From assembly GCF_006007885.1 (NCBI RefSeq), contig NZ_VCRO01000005.1, positions 210,963 to 274,962 on the forward strand: a stretch of DNA of 64,000 nt, in the 5' to 3' direction. Source of the stretch: Alteribacter natronophilus (GTDB lineage Bacteria > Bacillota > Bacilli > Bacillales > Salisediminibacteriaceae). Numbering within the stretch: the stretch's first letter is position 1; each line of letters starts with the position of its first letter. A program made the translations under genes and the position numbers. This document shows, piece by piece, positions 1 through 7,880 of the stretch. Under the pieces are notes generated by a model that searched no databases, was not told where the DNA came from, and saw nothing but the letters and a program-made list of their open reading frames with translations.

Positions 1-66
1 GGACGAGATTTGTGCGTGAAGATTACAAAGTTTTACATAGATAGTGAGCCTTTTAGGGGGATGACA

Positions 67-1395
67 ATGAAGTATTTATTAGGGGTTGTACTGCTCGGGC
101 TGATGTCGGCGGGTCTGTCCGGTTGTTCGGAACCGACGGAGAGCAAGGAGAAGGTTTTTGAGGATGGCAATCTGGAGTCGGCGGTGCGTGAGACGGTTGG
201 AATTGAAGGGGATACGGAGCTGGATGAGGAACATCTGGCGATCGTGGAGACGCTTCATGCGTTTGAGCGGAATATTGAGAGTCTGGAAGGGATTGAGCAG
301 CTGGAGAATCTTGAGGAGCTTGTGATTTTCGGCAACGAGATTGAGGATCTCTCTCCTCTTCTGTCTCTTGAAAATCTCGAGAGTGTAGATATTGAGAATA
401 ACCCTCTTGATCTTTCGGTCGGTTCGGATGCGTACAGGGTTGTCAGGACGCTGACGGAAAACGACGTATTCATCTATATCGATGAGGAGCGTTTCACCCT
501 TGATATGGAACCTTCCCGGGGAGTGTTCTACGAGGTGGAACACGGGGAAAACACGGTGTATCTGCTCGGATCCATCCATGTCGGTTCGGAGGAGCTGTAT
601 CCGCTGCACGATGATATTGAGAGGGCTTATGAGTCGTCGGATGTGACGGCGTTTGAGATTGATTTTTCCAGTGTGGATGAAAATGAGATAGGCATTCTTG
701 CGGCGCAGGCGGGGATGCTGGATCAGGATGAAAGTCTTGAGGATTATATCAGTGAGGATGAGTTTAAACGGCTGGCGTTCCTCCTTTCTCCCCTTGGCCT
801 GAACGATCCTGACGTCCTGTCACAGATGAAGCCTTACTTTCTGCAGGAAGCGCTCGTGGCGCTCGCTTCCATGACGGCCGGCTATTCTCCTGAGCTGGGG
901 ATCGATATGCACTTTATCGACCGGGCGGAGGCGGACGAGAAGGAGATTATAGGTCTTGAAACGGTTGAGGATCAGCTTGCCCTTGCCGACCACCTGTCCC
1001 TTGAAACGCAGGGAATGATCCTGAGTGAAACCCTTGAGGAGTACGATGAGCTCGGGGATGAACTGCTTGAGCTTATGAGCATGTGGCGGATGGGTGATGC
1101 GGAAGGTATTACCGAGCTGCGTCAGCCTGATGCGGATGATTACCCTGAAGATTATCTTGCATATTACGAGGCCCTGTCCGACGAACGCGATGCGGCGATG
1201 GCCGAGAAGATTGAGGAGTTCCTGAATGCGGAGGAAGGGTATAATGAGGGCGACACGTACTTTGTCGTTGTCGGTGCCCTTCACCTTGTCGGGGAAAACA
1301 GCATTGTGGATCTTCTTGAAACGCGAGGATATGACGTACAGCAGCGGGCGAACCACCCGCCGCTGGAGACGGATGATATGGATGAGGATGAATAA
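67..1395 (+). CDS. LRR-TraB/GumN family lipoprotein
   Basis: Predicted surface lipoprotein of 442 residues. The ATG at 67 is chosen because an AGGGGG Shine-Dalgarno lies just upstream and the product then opens with a lipoprotein signal peptide (MKYLLGVVLLGLMSAGLSGC, lipobox LSGC, Cys20). Residues of about 40-115 form two or three internalin-like leucine-rich repeats (for example LENLEELVIFGNEIEDLSPL). From about 145 on is a TraB/GumN domain with the GSIHVG motif, a central GIDMHFIDRA helix and a C-terminal GALHLVG motif with the second His. TraB-family proteins are proposed metal-dependent hydrolases or peptide-processing proteins, with poorly known substrates. The protein is very rich in Asp and Glu. 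The LRR-TraB fusion on a lipid anchor is the odd point; the LRR could bind a partner outside the cell. Domain calls are firm, function is not known. Confidence 0.85.
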   Translation: MKYLLGVVLLGLMSAGLSGCSEPTESKEKVFEDGNLESAVRETVGIEGDTELDEEHLAIVETLHAFERNIESLEGIEQLENLEELVIFGNEIEDLSPLLSLENLESVDIENNPLDLSVGSDAYRVVRTLTENDVFIYIDEERFTLDMEPSRGVFYEVEHGENTVYLLGSIHVGSEELYPLHDDIERAYESSDVTAFEIDFSSVDENEIGILAAQAGMLDQDESLEDYISEDEFKRLAFLLSPLGLNDPDVLSQMKPYFLQEALVALASMTAGYSPELGIDMHFIDRAEADEKEIIGLETVEDQLALADHLSLETQGMILSETLEEYDELGDELLELMSMWRMGDAEGITELRQPDADDYPEDYLAYYEALSDERDAAMAEKIEEFLNAEEGYNEGDTYFVVVGALHLVGENSIVDLLETRGYDVQQRANHPPLETDDMDEDE

Positions 1396-1408
1396 GTCTG
1401 TATAACTG

Positions 1409-1531
1409 CAACGAGTAGATTTGCAGGCAGCATCAGCAATAAATCAGTTAGAATTAGTGCTGAATTTGTTTGAATAAATTCAAATTCAGTTAGAATGAAT
1501 GTCAAAAACGTTAGAATTAATACAAAAAACG
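1409..1531 (+). repeat. 21-bp repeat family A, locus 1 (leader plus four units)
   Basis: Four head-to-tail units of exactly 21 bp start at 1448, 1469, 1490 and 1511. Each has a TTAGAATTAAT-like core (11 bp) and a 10-bp spacer ending in CG or AG. They are preceded by the 20-mer CAACGAGTAGATTTGCAGGC (1409-1428), which recurs with two mismatches beside locus 3 near 51.4 kb. The array lies between the TraB stop codon and its terminator, so it would be transcribed as 3' UTR. Confidence 0.85.
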
Positions 1532-1536
1532 GTTGT

Positions 1537-1567
1537 GGAGTCTGCCATTGTGCAGGCTCCTTTTTTT
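1537..1567 (+). terminator. Intrinsic terminator of the TraB gene
   Basis: A 9-bp stem (GGAGTCTGC with GCAGGCTCC, one G-T pair) with a 6-nt loop is followed by seven T residues. Confidence 0.85.
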
Positions 1568-1640
1568 GAAGGCAGGGTGTGGGTGGATTTTCAGAATGAA
1601 ACGCGGAGTTTTCCGGATACTAACAGCGGAGGTGATTTTC

Positions 1641-1835
1641 ATGGCAGAAGACCGTAAAAAGCAGCCGTATGCTGTAAACGAAGAGGAAACTCAGCCTCAG
1701 TACCCTGAGTCTGCAGCACAGGATGCCCACTTCCGCGGGGATTCAGTGGATGAACTGAGCGTGCAGGAGGAAGCGAATCACGATCTGGCAAAGAAAGAGC
1801 TGGGTCAGCAGAAGGAAAACAACGGCCGGGACTGA
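1641..1835 (+). CDS. Small hydrophilic acidic protein, unknown function
   Basis: A 64-residue product. The ATG at 1641 follows GGAGGTG by six bases, a strong start, although the frame is open further upstream. The sequence begins MAEDRKKQPYAV and is hydrophilic, rich in Glu, Gln and Asp, with a predicted C-terminal helix and no membrane segment or Cys. Its size and composition recall small YfhD-like or spore-associated Bacillus proteins, but I do not recognise the family. It is monocistronic, with the TraB terminator upstream and a hairpin downstream. Confidence 0.65.
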   Translation: MAEDRKKQPYAVNEEETQPQYPESAAQDAHFRGDSVDELSVQEEANHDLAKKELGQQKENNGRD

Positions 1836-1849
1836 GAGATCCGTGGGTA

Positions 1850-1883
1850 CTGACAGATCCGCGGGTGTGGCGGGATCTGTCAG
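1850..1883 (+). terminator. Hairpin after the small protein gene
   Basis: CTGACAGATCC pairs with GGATCTGTCAG (11 bp) across a 12-nt loop. There is no proper T-run behind it, so it is a weak terminator or a processing stem. Confidence 0.5.
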
Positions 1884-1916
1884 GCATTCGTTTTCCATGA
1901 TCACCTGTTATTTGAA

Positions 1917-2043
1917 GGCTCTGTTAAATCTTGATGTTGATTTTAAAATATTGATTGGAGCGAACGCGTGACACTTCTGCGGGCATATAAGGCCCGCGGA
2001 CAGAGAGCGCAGTGAGCGAAAATCAACAACAGACTTTAACAAA
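1917..2043. repeat. Shortened copy of the GGCTCTGTTAAA-bounded intergenic element
   Basis: Starts GGCTCTGTTAAATCTTGATGT and ends with AATCAACAACAGACTTTAACA. The same outer sequences bound the longer element at 29881-30059, but here the middle is reduced (no GACCCCGCAGGGCG block) and the right terminus is decayed. It looks like a deletion derivative of a non-autonomous intergenic element. With the hairpin and promoter that follow, it fills most of the 420-bp gap before helD. Confidence 0.7.
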
Positions 2044-2059
2044 CCTCTTATATGAAAAA

Positions 2060-2094
2060 AGCCCGCGGCTCCTCTTTCGGGAAAGCTGCGGGCT
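2060..2094 (-). terminator. GC-rich hairpin with a T-run on the minus strand
   Basis: AGCCCGCGGCT pairs with AGCTGCGGGCT (10 of 11 pairs). An A-run on the left gives a T-run only for leftward transcription. No minus-strand gene reads into it here, so its role is unclear. Confidence 0.45.
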
Positions 2095-2120
2095 TGAACT
2101 GTATTCAGACATAAAAAAAG

Positions 2121-2151
2121 CGTTGTGACCATCACAACGGTGTGCTACACT
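2121..2151 (+). promoter_or_regulatory. helD promoter with a palindrome over the -35 box
   Basis: A -35 box TTGTGA (2123-2128) and a -10 box TACACT (2146-2151) are separated by exactly 17 bp. The -35 box lies inside a perfect inverted repeat, CGTTGTGA-CCA-TCACAACG (2121-2139), which is well placed for a repressor. Confidence 0.55.
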
Positions 2152-2253
2152 ATGAAGACGTCTGCAACAATAATTTACTTTAGTACATGAATTATCCAAT
2201 TACTATTTTACTATGTATTTTTTTATTTGTCAACAAGGTGAAGGAGTGGTTCC

Positions 2254-4623
2254 GTGAGCGAGGAAAAACAGTGGCAGGAAGAACAGCAGCGTGTGGACGA
2301 GGTTGTGGAAACGATCGAACAGAGACAGGAAGCGCTGAAGGAAAGCTCCGGCGAGGTCAAATCGGAAATTCTTCAGGTTCGTAAGGATTTCTGGGAGGAC
2401 GTTACGGTGAACCTTGATGATCCGGACGATGTCATTGAAACGCAGGCGAGTCTCAAGCAGCAGGCAGAGTTCCTAAGTGAACGGGAACGGAGCCACGGGC
2501 AGAAAAGCGAACAGCTGAAGACGCTCCGGGATCTTCATGACTCCCCCTACTTTGGGCGGATCGACTTTCAGGAAGAAGGCGAACAGGCATCGGACCGGGT
2601 ATATATCGGAATTGCGTCACTTATGGATGAAGACGATGAGGAGTTTCTCATCTATGACTGGCGGGCACCGATCTCAAGTATGTACTACAATTACGCTCCA
2701 GGTCCGGCCGAGTACGAAACGCCGGAAGGGGAAATTACAGGCGAGATTGAGCTTAAGCGCCAGTTTATTATCCGAGGCGGGCAAATAAAGGGGCTTTTTA
2801 ATACAGGTGTAACAATCGGGGACAAGCTGCTCCAGAATCTCCTTGGCAGCCAGTCCTCTCCACAGATGAAATCGATTGTGTCCACAATCCAGCGGGAGCA
2901 GAACCAGATTATCCGTAACGAACGGAGCCGCTACCTGATCGTCCAGGGCGTGGCCGGCAGCGGAAAAACGTCTGCGGCGATGCAGCGTGTCGCCTACCTA
3001 CTGTACGCCCACCGGGAGTCACTTACTTCTGAGAACATGGTACTGTTTTCCCCAAACCCTCTGTTTAACAGCTACGTGGCGACGGTTCTCCCTGAACTCG
3101 GTGAGGAAAACCTGTGGCAGACAACCTTTAATGAGTATGTCCAGAAAGAACTCTCGGGTACTTTTAACGTGGAGGATCCGTTCGATCAGATGGAGTGGTT
3201 TCTCGGATCCGGCAGGGATGAGGAGCGTGCTGGTGATCCCGATCAGCGTAATGATGAGGGTGACGGCAGGCAGGTGCGTGCAGAAGCGGTACAGCTGAAA
3301 TCGTCGCTGTATTTTAAGGACATGATTGACGGGTACATGGGTGAGCTTTCAGATGATGGTCTTCATTTTCTCCCTGTTAAGTTCCGCGGTGAGGAGCTTA
3401 TTTCAAAGGAGGAAATCGGTGCGTACTTTTACAGCCTTGACTCATCAATTTCCCTCGTGAACCGGATGGATCTCACTGGTGACTGGATCATGCAGAAGGT
3501 CAAGACCTTCCAGCGGGATGAGTGGGAAAAGCAGTGGGTCGAGGACGAGATCCAGCTTATGGACAAATCCGAATACCTGGAGGCGTTCAGGAAGCTGGAG
3601 AGCTCTAAAAAGTTTACCGATGAGACGTTTGATGATTACGACCGTGAGCGGGAATGGCTCAGTAAGCGGGTCGTGAAAAAGAAGCTCGTACCACTGAAAC
3701 GCAAGATCAAGCAGCTCGCGTTTGTTAACGTGGTGAAAACGTACCGTGATTTTTACGTGTACACGGCGGATCGTTTTCCTGAACTGAAGGCCGTGTGCGA
3801 CGCGGCAATTGATAGTATTTACCGTAAGCAGCTTAACTGGGAGGACGCTACGCCGTATCTCTATTTTCAGGATCAGCTCAAAGGGCGCCGCCCCCTCACC
3901 CACATCCGCCACGTGTTCGTGGACGAGGCACAGGATTATTCGCCGTTTCAGTTTGCCTATCTGAAGCAGCTGTTTCCGCAGGCGCGGATGACGCTGCTCG
4001 GTGACGTGAACCAGTCCATCTACCTTCATGCTGTCGAGAACCCTACGCCGATTGATGAGGACGCGGATAAGGCAGGTACGGGGACTGAGCGCACGGAGCG
4101 AATCACCCTCATGCGAAGCTACCGCTCCACCGAACCGATCGTCCGTTTTACCTCCCAGCTGATCGAGGGCGGCGAAAACATCATTCCGTTTACCCGTGAC
4201 GGGGATCTGCCGGTGCTTGTGGAGACGGCCGGACGCCAGGCGATGCAGAAACGGGCCGTGTCACTTGTAAAGGAACTTCGCGGCCGCGGGACGGAAACGA
4301 TGGCTGTGATCTGTAAAACGGTTCGGGAGTGTGAAGCAGTCAGCGCGTTTCTGGCTGAGTATTTTACCGTCCAGCTGGTTGATAAGGATACGCATACGTA
4401 CCAGAAAGGACTCGTGGTTATTCCGGCGTATCTTGCTAAAGGTATCGAGTTCGATGCGGTGATTCTTTACGATGTGTCCGCGGAAAATTACGCGGACGAA
4501 GCGGAGCGCAATCTGTTTTACACAGCCTGTACGCGGGCGATGCACGAGCTTTACCTTCTGAGTCCGGGCGAGCGGTCGCCGCTTCTGGATCGTGCCGATC
4601 CGCAGACGTATGTAGTGGAGTGA
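2254..4623 (+). CDS. helD: RNA polymerase recycling motor ATPase HelD
   Basis: A UvrD/Rep-like superfamily 1 ATPase of 789 residues that, in Bacillus, releases RNA polymerase from stalled or post-termination complexes. The GTG start at 2254 follows GAAGGAGTGG at good spacing. The N-terminus (about 1-110) is a charged coiled coil, as in HelD, which inserts it into the secondary channel. Walker A GVAGSGKT is near residue 232 and the Walker B/Q-motif VFVDEAQDY near 553, followed by LLGDVNQSI and the C-terminal motifs MRSYRSTEPI and FYTACTRAM. The length matches the Bacillus HelD class. It is probably monocistronic, from the promoter at 2121-2151 to the terminator at 4764-4794. Confidence 0.93.
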   Translation: MSEEKQWQEEQQRVDEVVETIEQRQEALKESSGEVKSEILQVRKDFWEDVTVNLDDPDDVIETQASLKQQAEFLSERERSHGQKSEQLKTLRDLHDSPYFGRIDFQEEGEQASDRVYIGIASLMDEDDEEFLIYDWRAPISSMYYNYAPGPAEYETPEGEITGEIELKRQFIIRGGQIKGLFNTGVTIGDKLLQNLLGSQSSPQMKSIVSTIQREQNQIIRNERSRYLIVQGVAGSGKTSAAMQRVAYLLYAHRESLTSENMVLFSPNPLFNSYVATVLPELGEENLWQTTFNEYVQKELSGTFNVEDPFDQMEWFLGSGRDEERAGDPDQRNDEGDGRQVRAEAVQLKSSLYFKDMIDGYMGELSDDGLHFLPVKFRGEELISKEEIGAYFYSLDSSISLVNRMDLTGDWIMQKVKTFQRDEWEKQWVEDEIQLMDKSEYLEAFRKLESSKKFTDETFDDYDREREWLSKRVVKKKLVPLKRKIKQLAFVNVVKTYRDFYVYTADRFPELKAVCDAAIDSIYRKQLNWEDATPYLYFQDQLKGRRPLTHIRHVFVDEAQDYSPFQFAYLKQLFPQARMTLLGDVNQSIYLHAVENPTPIDEDADKAGTGTERTERITLMRSYRSTEPIVRFTSQLIEGGENIIPFTRDGDLPVLVETAGRQAMQKRAVSLVKELRGRGTETMAVICKTVRECEAVSAFLAEYFTVQLVDKDTHTYQKGLVVIPAYLAKGIEFDAVILYDVSAENYADEAERNLFYTACTRAMHELYLLSPGERSPLLDRADPQTYVVE

Positions 4624-4763
4624 TGCAGCAGGGGGCGAATGTTTCAGTTGAAGTTTTAGAGATTTACTTTGTGCTTTGGCGGACTTAGCCCCATTTCCCG
4701 GGTGTGCCCCCGCATTCGGCCAGTTCCCTCCCCCTGCCCCCATCTCCCCCGGAACAGGAAAAA

Positions 4764-4794
4764 GACCCCGCCTCTTTCAAAAAGAGACGGGGTC
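4764..4794. terminator. Bidirectional terminator between helD and yfmL
   Basis: GACCCCG and CGGGGTC enclose a second pairing block (CTCTTT/AAAGAG), with A residues to the left and an AT-rich right side. It serves the convergent helD and yfmL genes. Confidence 0.8.
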
Positions 4795-4807
4795 ATATAA
4801 CAGCATT

Positions 4808-6043
4808 TTATTTCTTCTTTTTCCCGCCGCGGCCGATGCGCACGCCTGCAGGCTGCTTTTTCTTCGGCCCCGGCCCGCGTTTTTTTCCCTTCATTTCAGA
4901 TCCGTTTTTTGAAACGGACTGGATGTCTTCCAGTTTTCCGCGGTATACCTTCTGCTGGCGGAGTTTGACTCCTGCATCGCGGGCGGAGCGTTTCAGGTCG
5001 CGCTCCTCCCCAGGTGTTACAAGCGAAATAACAGTGCCTTCTGCACCCTGACGGCCGGTGCGTCCGGCCCGGTGGGTGTACTGTTTTGCGTCACGGGGCG
5101 CGTCCATCTGAATAACGTGGGTGAGGCCGGTTACATCGAGTCCACGGGCCGCCACGTCTGTTGCCACAAGCAGCGGCGTGCTGCCGTCACGGAACCGGCT
5201 GATCGCCTGCTTCCGCTCCTGTTTGCCCGTGTCACTGTGCAGGACACTCACATCTGCTTTTTTAAACGCAAGCTTCTCCCCGATTACATTCGCTTCTCCG
5301 ATCTCGTTTATAAAGGCGAGAGCTTTCATCTTTTCATTCTTCACGAGCGTGTTCAGAATATCCACTTTCTCCCTGGCTTCACAAACCACATAAAGATGGT
5401 CCACTTTCCCGGCAGCAGATGCGTCCCGCTCTTTGCGGATCACCTCGGCTTCGTTCATGAGGGCGTCTGCTTTTTTCTCCGTCTCCTCAGGTACGGTGGC
5501 GGAAAACAGAATCAGCTGACGGTCACGGAGCGTGGCGTCGATGATGCTTCTGATGGTCCCCTCATGCTCGGACGTGAGGAGCTGATCCCCTTCATCAAGT
5601 ACAATAGTGCGGACTTCGTGCATCTTCAGCTTTTTCTGTTTCACAAGTTCGGCTACCCGGCCGGGGGTGCCTGCAACGATATGAGGCTTCTTTTTCAGCT
5701 TTTCCAGCTGGCGCTTGGTGTTTGCGCCGCCGATCAGGGAGGCTGAGCGGATGCCGCTTCCCTGCCCCCACTGCTGGATCTGTTCCAGAATCTGCATCAC
5801 CAGTTCCTGTGAAGAAGCTAAAATAACCGCCTGTACGTCCTTCTTTTCCGGGTCAATTTCGTGTAAAATCGGCAGAAGGTATGCCAATGTTTTTCCCGTG
5901 CCTGTGGGCGACTCGGCGATTACATCGCGGCGGGCCAGGATGTGCGGCACTGCTGACTCCTGAATCGCTGTGGGCTCTGTAAATCCCGCCTTTTCCCAGG
6001 CAGTCTGAATAAATGGCTGAAACTGATTTGCAAAATTGGTCAT
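4808..6043 (-). CDS. yfmL: DEAD-box RNA helicase, YfmL type
   Basis: ATP-dependent RNA helicase of 411 residues; the B. subtilis relative acts in ribosome biogenesis, probably 50S assembly. Visible motifs are Q-motif GFTEPTAIQ, motif I SPTGTGKT (about 45-52), GTPGRV, motif II DEGD (about 150-153; DExD kept), SAT, ATDVAARGLD and HRAGRTGR. A strongly basic tail rich in Lys and Gly extends from about 375, likely for RNA binding. The ATG at 6043 has GGGAG seven bases upstream. It is divergent from the ABC-F gene; the same yfmL-yfmM neighbourhood is known in B. subtilis, which supports both names. Confidence 0.9.
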   Translation of the reverse strand: MTNFANQFQPFIQTAWEKAGFTEPTAIQESAVPHILARRDVIAESPTGTGKTLAYLLPILHEIDPEKKDVQAVILASSQELVMQILEQIQQWGQGSGIRSASLIGGANTKRQLEKLKKKPHIVAGTPGRVAELVKQKKLKMHEVRTIVLDEGDQLLTSEHEGTIRSIIDATLRDRQLILFSATVPEETEKKADALMNEAEVIRKERDASAAGKVDHLYVVCEAREKVDILNTLVKNEKMKALAFINEIGEANVIGEKLAFKKADVSVLHSDTGKQERKQAISRFRDGSTPLLVATDVAARGLDVTGLTHVIQMDAPRDAKQYTHRAGRTGRQGAEGTVISLVTPGEERDLKRSARDAGVKLRQQKVYRGKLEDIQSVSKNGSEMKGKKRGPGPKKKQPAGVRIGRGGKKKK

Positions 6044-6146
6044 GATGATCTCCCTTTACGGTCCGCCGGTTTGGCTTTATCTATTTCACAGTCTACCCCA
6101 GCCGGGGCCCGTGAGTAAAGATACACAAATGAAGGAAGTGAACGAG

Positions 6147-7703
6147 TTGAGTATATTGACGGTGAAAAACCTGAGTCACGGATTCGGTGACCGGGCGATT
6201 TTTAATGATGTAAGCTTCCGCCTGTTAAAAGGCGAGCATATTGGTCTGATTGGTGCGAACGGGGAAGGAAAATCCACGTTCATGAATATTATTACCCGCT
6301 CCCTGGAGCCGGATGAGGGGAAAATCGAGTGGGCAAAAAACGTCCGCGTCGGCTTTCTCGATCAGCATACAAAACTAAAGAAAGGCATGACGGTGCGCGA
6401 TGTACTGAAAACAGCGTTTCAGTATCTGTACGATATCGAGCAGGAGATGAACGCTCTTTACGAGAAGATGGGCGAGTCAACGCCGGAGGAGCTTGAAGCG
6501 CTTCTTGAAGAGGTCGGCTCCCATCAGGACATGCTCACGAACAACGATTTTTACACGATTGATGCAAAAGTGGAGGAAATTGCCCGCGGCCTCGGCCTCG
6601 ATGAAATCGGCCTCGAGCGCGATGTCAACGACCTGAGCGGCGGGCAGCGGACGAAGATCCTGCTTGGAAAACTGCTGCTGGAAAAGCCGGACATCCTCCT
6701 TCTGGACGAGCCGACGAACTACCTCGACGAGCAGCACATCGAGTGGCTGAAGCGTTACCTGCAGGAATACGAAAACGCGTTTATTCTTATTTCGCACGAC
6801 ATTCCGTTTCTAAACAGCGTCATCAACCTCGTCTACCATATGGAAAATCAGGAGCTGAGCCGCTACGCCGGTGACTACGATCAGTTCATGAAAGTGTACG
6901 AAGTGAAGAAACAGCAACTCGAGGCAGCGTACAAAAAGCAGCAGCAGGAAATTGCCGGCCTGAAGGACTTTGTTGCCCGGAACAAGGCGCGGATTTCGAC
7001 GAGGAACATGGCTATGTCCCGTCAGAAAAAGCTCGACAAGATGGACGTGATCGAGCTGGCACAGGAAAAGCCGAAGCCCGAGTTTCATTTCAAGGCTGCG
7101 CGCACGCCGGGGAAACTGATTTTTGAGACGAGCGATCTTGTCATCGGCTACGATGAGCCTCTCTCCCGTCCTCTCAATCTGCGGATGGAGCGCGGCCAGA
7201 AGCTTGCTCTGACCGGTGCAAACGGAATCGGAAAAACGACGCTCCTGAGATCGATCCTCGGGGAAATCAAGCCTGTAAGCGGATCGGTGGAGCGCGGTGA
7301 CAACCTGCACATCGGGTACTTCGAGCAGGAGATTAAAACCGAAAACAATAACACGTGCATTGACGAAGTATGGGACACGTTCCCTTCATTAAACCAGGCG
7401 GAAGTGCGCGCAGCCCTTGCCAAGTGCGGGCTTATGACGAAGCACATTGAGAGCAAGGTGTCGGTACTGAGCGGCGGGGAAAAAGCGAAGGTGCGCCTCT
7501 GCAAGCTCATTAACAGTGAAACGAACGTCCTCGTTCTGGACGAGCCGACAAACCACCTTGACGTGGATGCAAAAGCGGAACTCCAGCGTGCATTGAAGGC
7601 TTACAAAGGAAGTATTCTCCTGATCAGCCACGAACCGGAATTTTACGAGGACATCGTGACGGATACGTGGAACTGCGAGGACTGGACCACGAAGGTGTTT
7701 TAA
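6147..7703 (+). CDS. yfmM: ABC-F family ATPase, YfmM type
   Basis: Ribosome-associated ABC-F ATPase, 518 residues, without membrane domains. I place the start at TTG 6147 because AAGGAAGTGA precedes it and the product then starts MSILTVKNLSHGF at the length of B. subtilis YfmM. The first cassette has GANGEGKS (about 36), LSGGQRTK (about 160) and LLLDEPTNYLD. The second has GANGIGKT (about 356), LSGGEKAK (about 440) and VLDEPTNHLD. Between them lies a charged linker helix, the part ABC-F proteins reach into the ribosomal E site. Housekeeping translation factor or antibiotic protection cannot be separated from sequence. Confidence 0.9.
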   Translation: MSILTVKNLSHGFGDRAIFNDVSFRLLKGEHIGLIGANGEGKSTFMNIITRSLEPDEGKIEWAKNVRVGFLDQHTKLKKGMTVRDVLKTAFQYLYDIEQEMNALYEKMGESTPEELEALLEEVGSHQDMLTNNDFYTIDAKVEEIARGLGLDEIGLERDVNDLSGGQRTKILLGKLLLEKPDILLLDEPTNYLDEQHIEWLKRYLQEYENAFILISHDIPFLNSVINLVYHMENQELSRYAGDYDQFMKVYEVKKQQLEAAYKKQQQEIAGLKDFVARNKARISTRNMAMSRQKKLDKMDVIELAQEKPKPEFHFKAARTPGKLIFETSDLVIGYDEPLSRPLNLRMERGQKLALTGANGIGKTTLLRSILGEIKPVSGSVERGDNLHIGYFEQEIKTENNNTCIDEVWDTFPSLNQAEVRAALAKCGLMTKHIESKVSVLSGGEKAKVRLCKLINSETNVLVLDEPTNHLDVDAKAELQRALKAYKGSILLISHEPEFYEDIVTDTWNCEDWTTKVF

Positions 7704-7739
7704 AGAGGGGACGGGACTACCGCCTATGACTTGAAAGAA

Positions 7740-7835
7740 ACGAAACGAAGTGGAACGGCGGCAGCGTAACTCCGCAGGGTGAATTTCCCGAGGAGGCTGA
7801 GGCGTTGCCCGCGGAAAGCGTCCCCCTGCAGTGTA
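7740..7835. repeat. Degenerate copy of the CCGCAGGG/GAGGAGGCTGA intergenic repeat
   Basis: Contains CTCCGCAGGGTGAATTTCCC, then GAGGAGGCTGAGGCG, then GCCCGCGGAAAGCG. The same blocks in the same order occur in the repeats near 29.9, 43.4, 44.7 and 63.7 kb. No clear terminal repeats remain. It lies in the 178-bp gap before recQ. Confidence 0.6.
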
Positions 7836-7880
7836 ATTACTGGAAGCTTAAAATAAAGTTATTAAAAGGAGCGTGACGGT

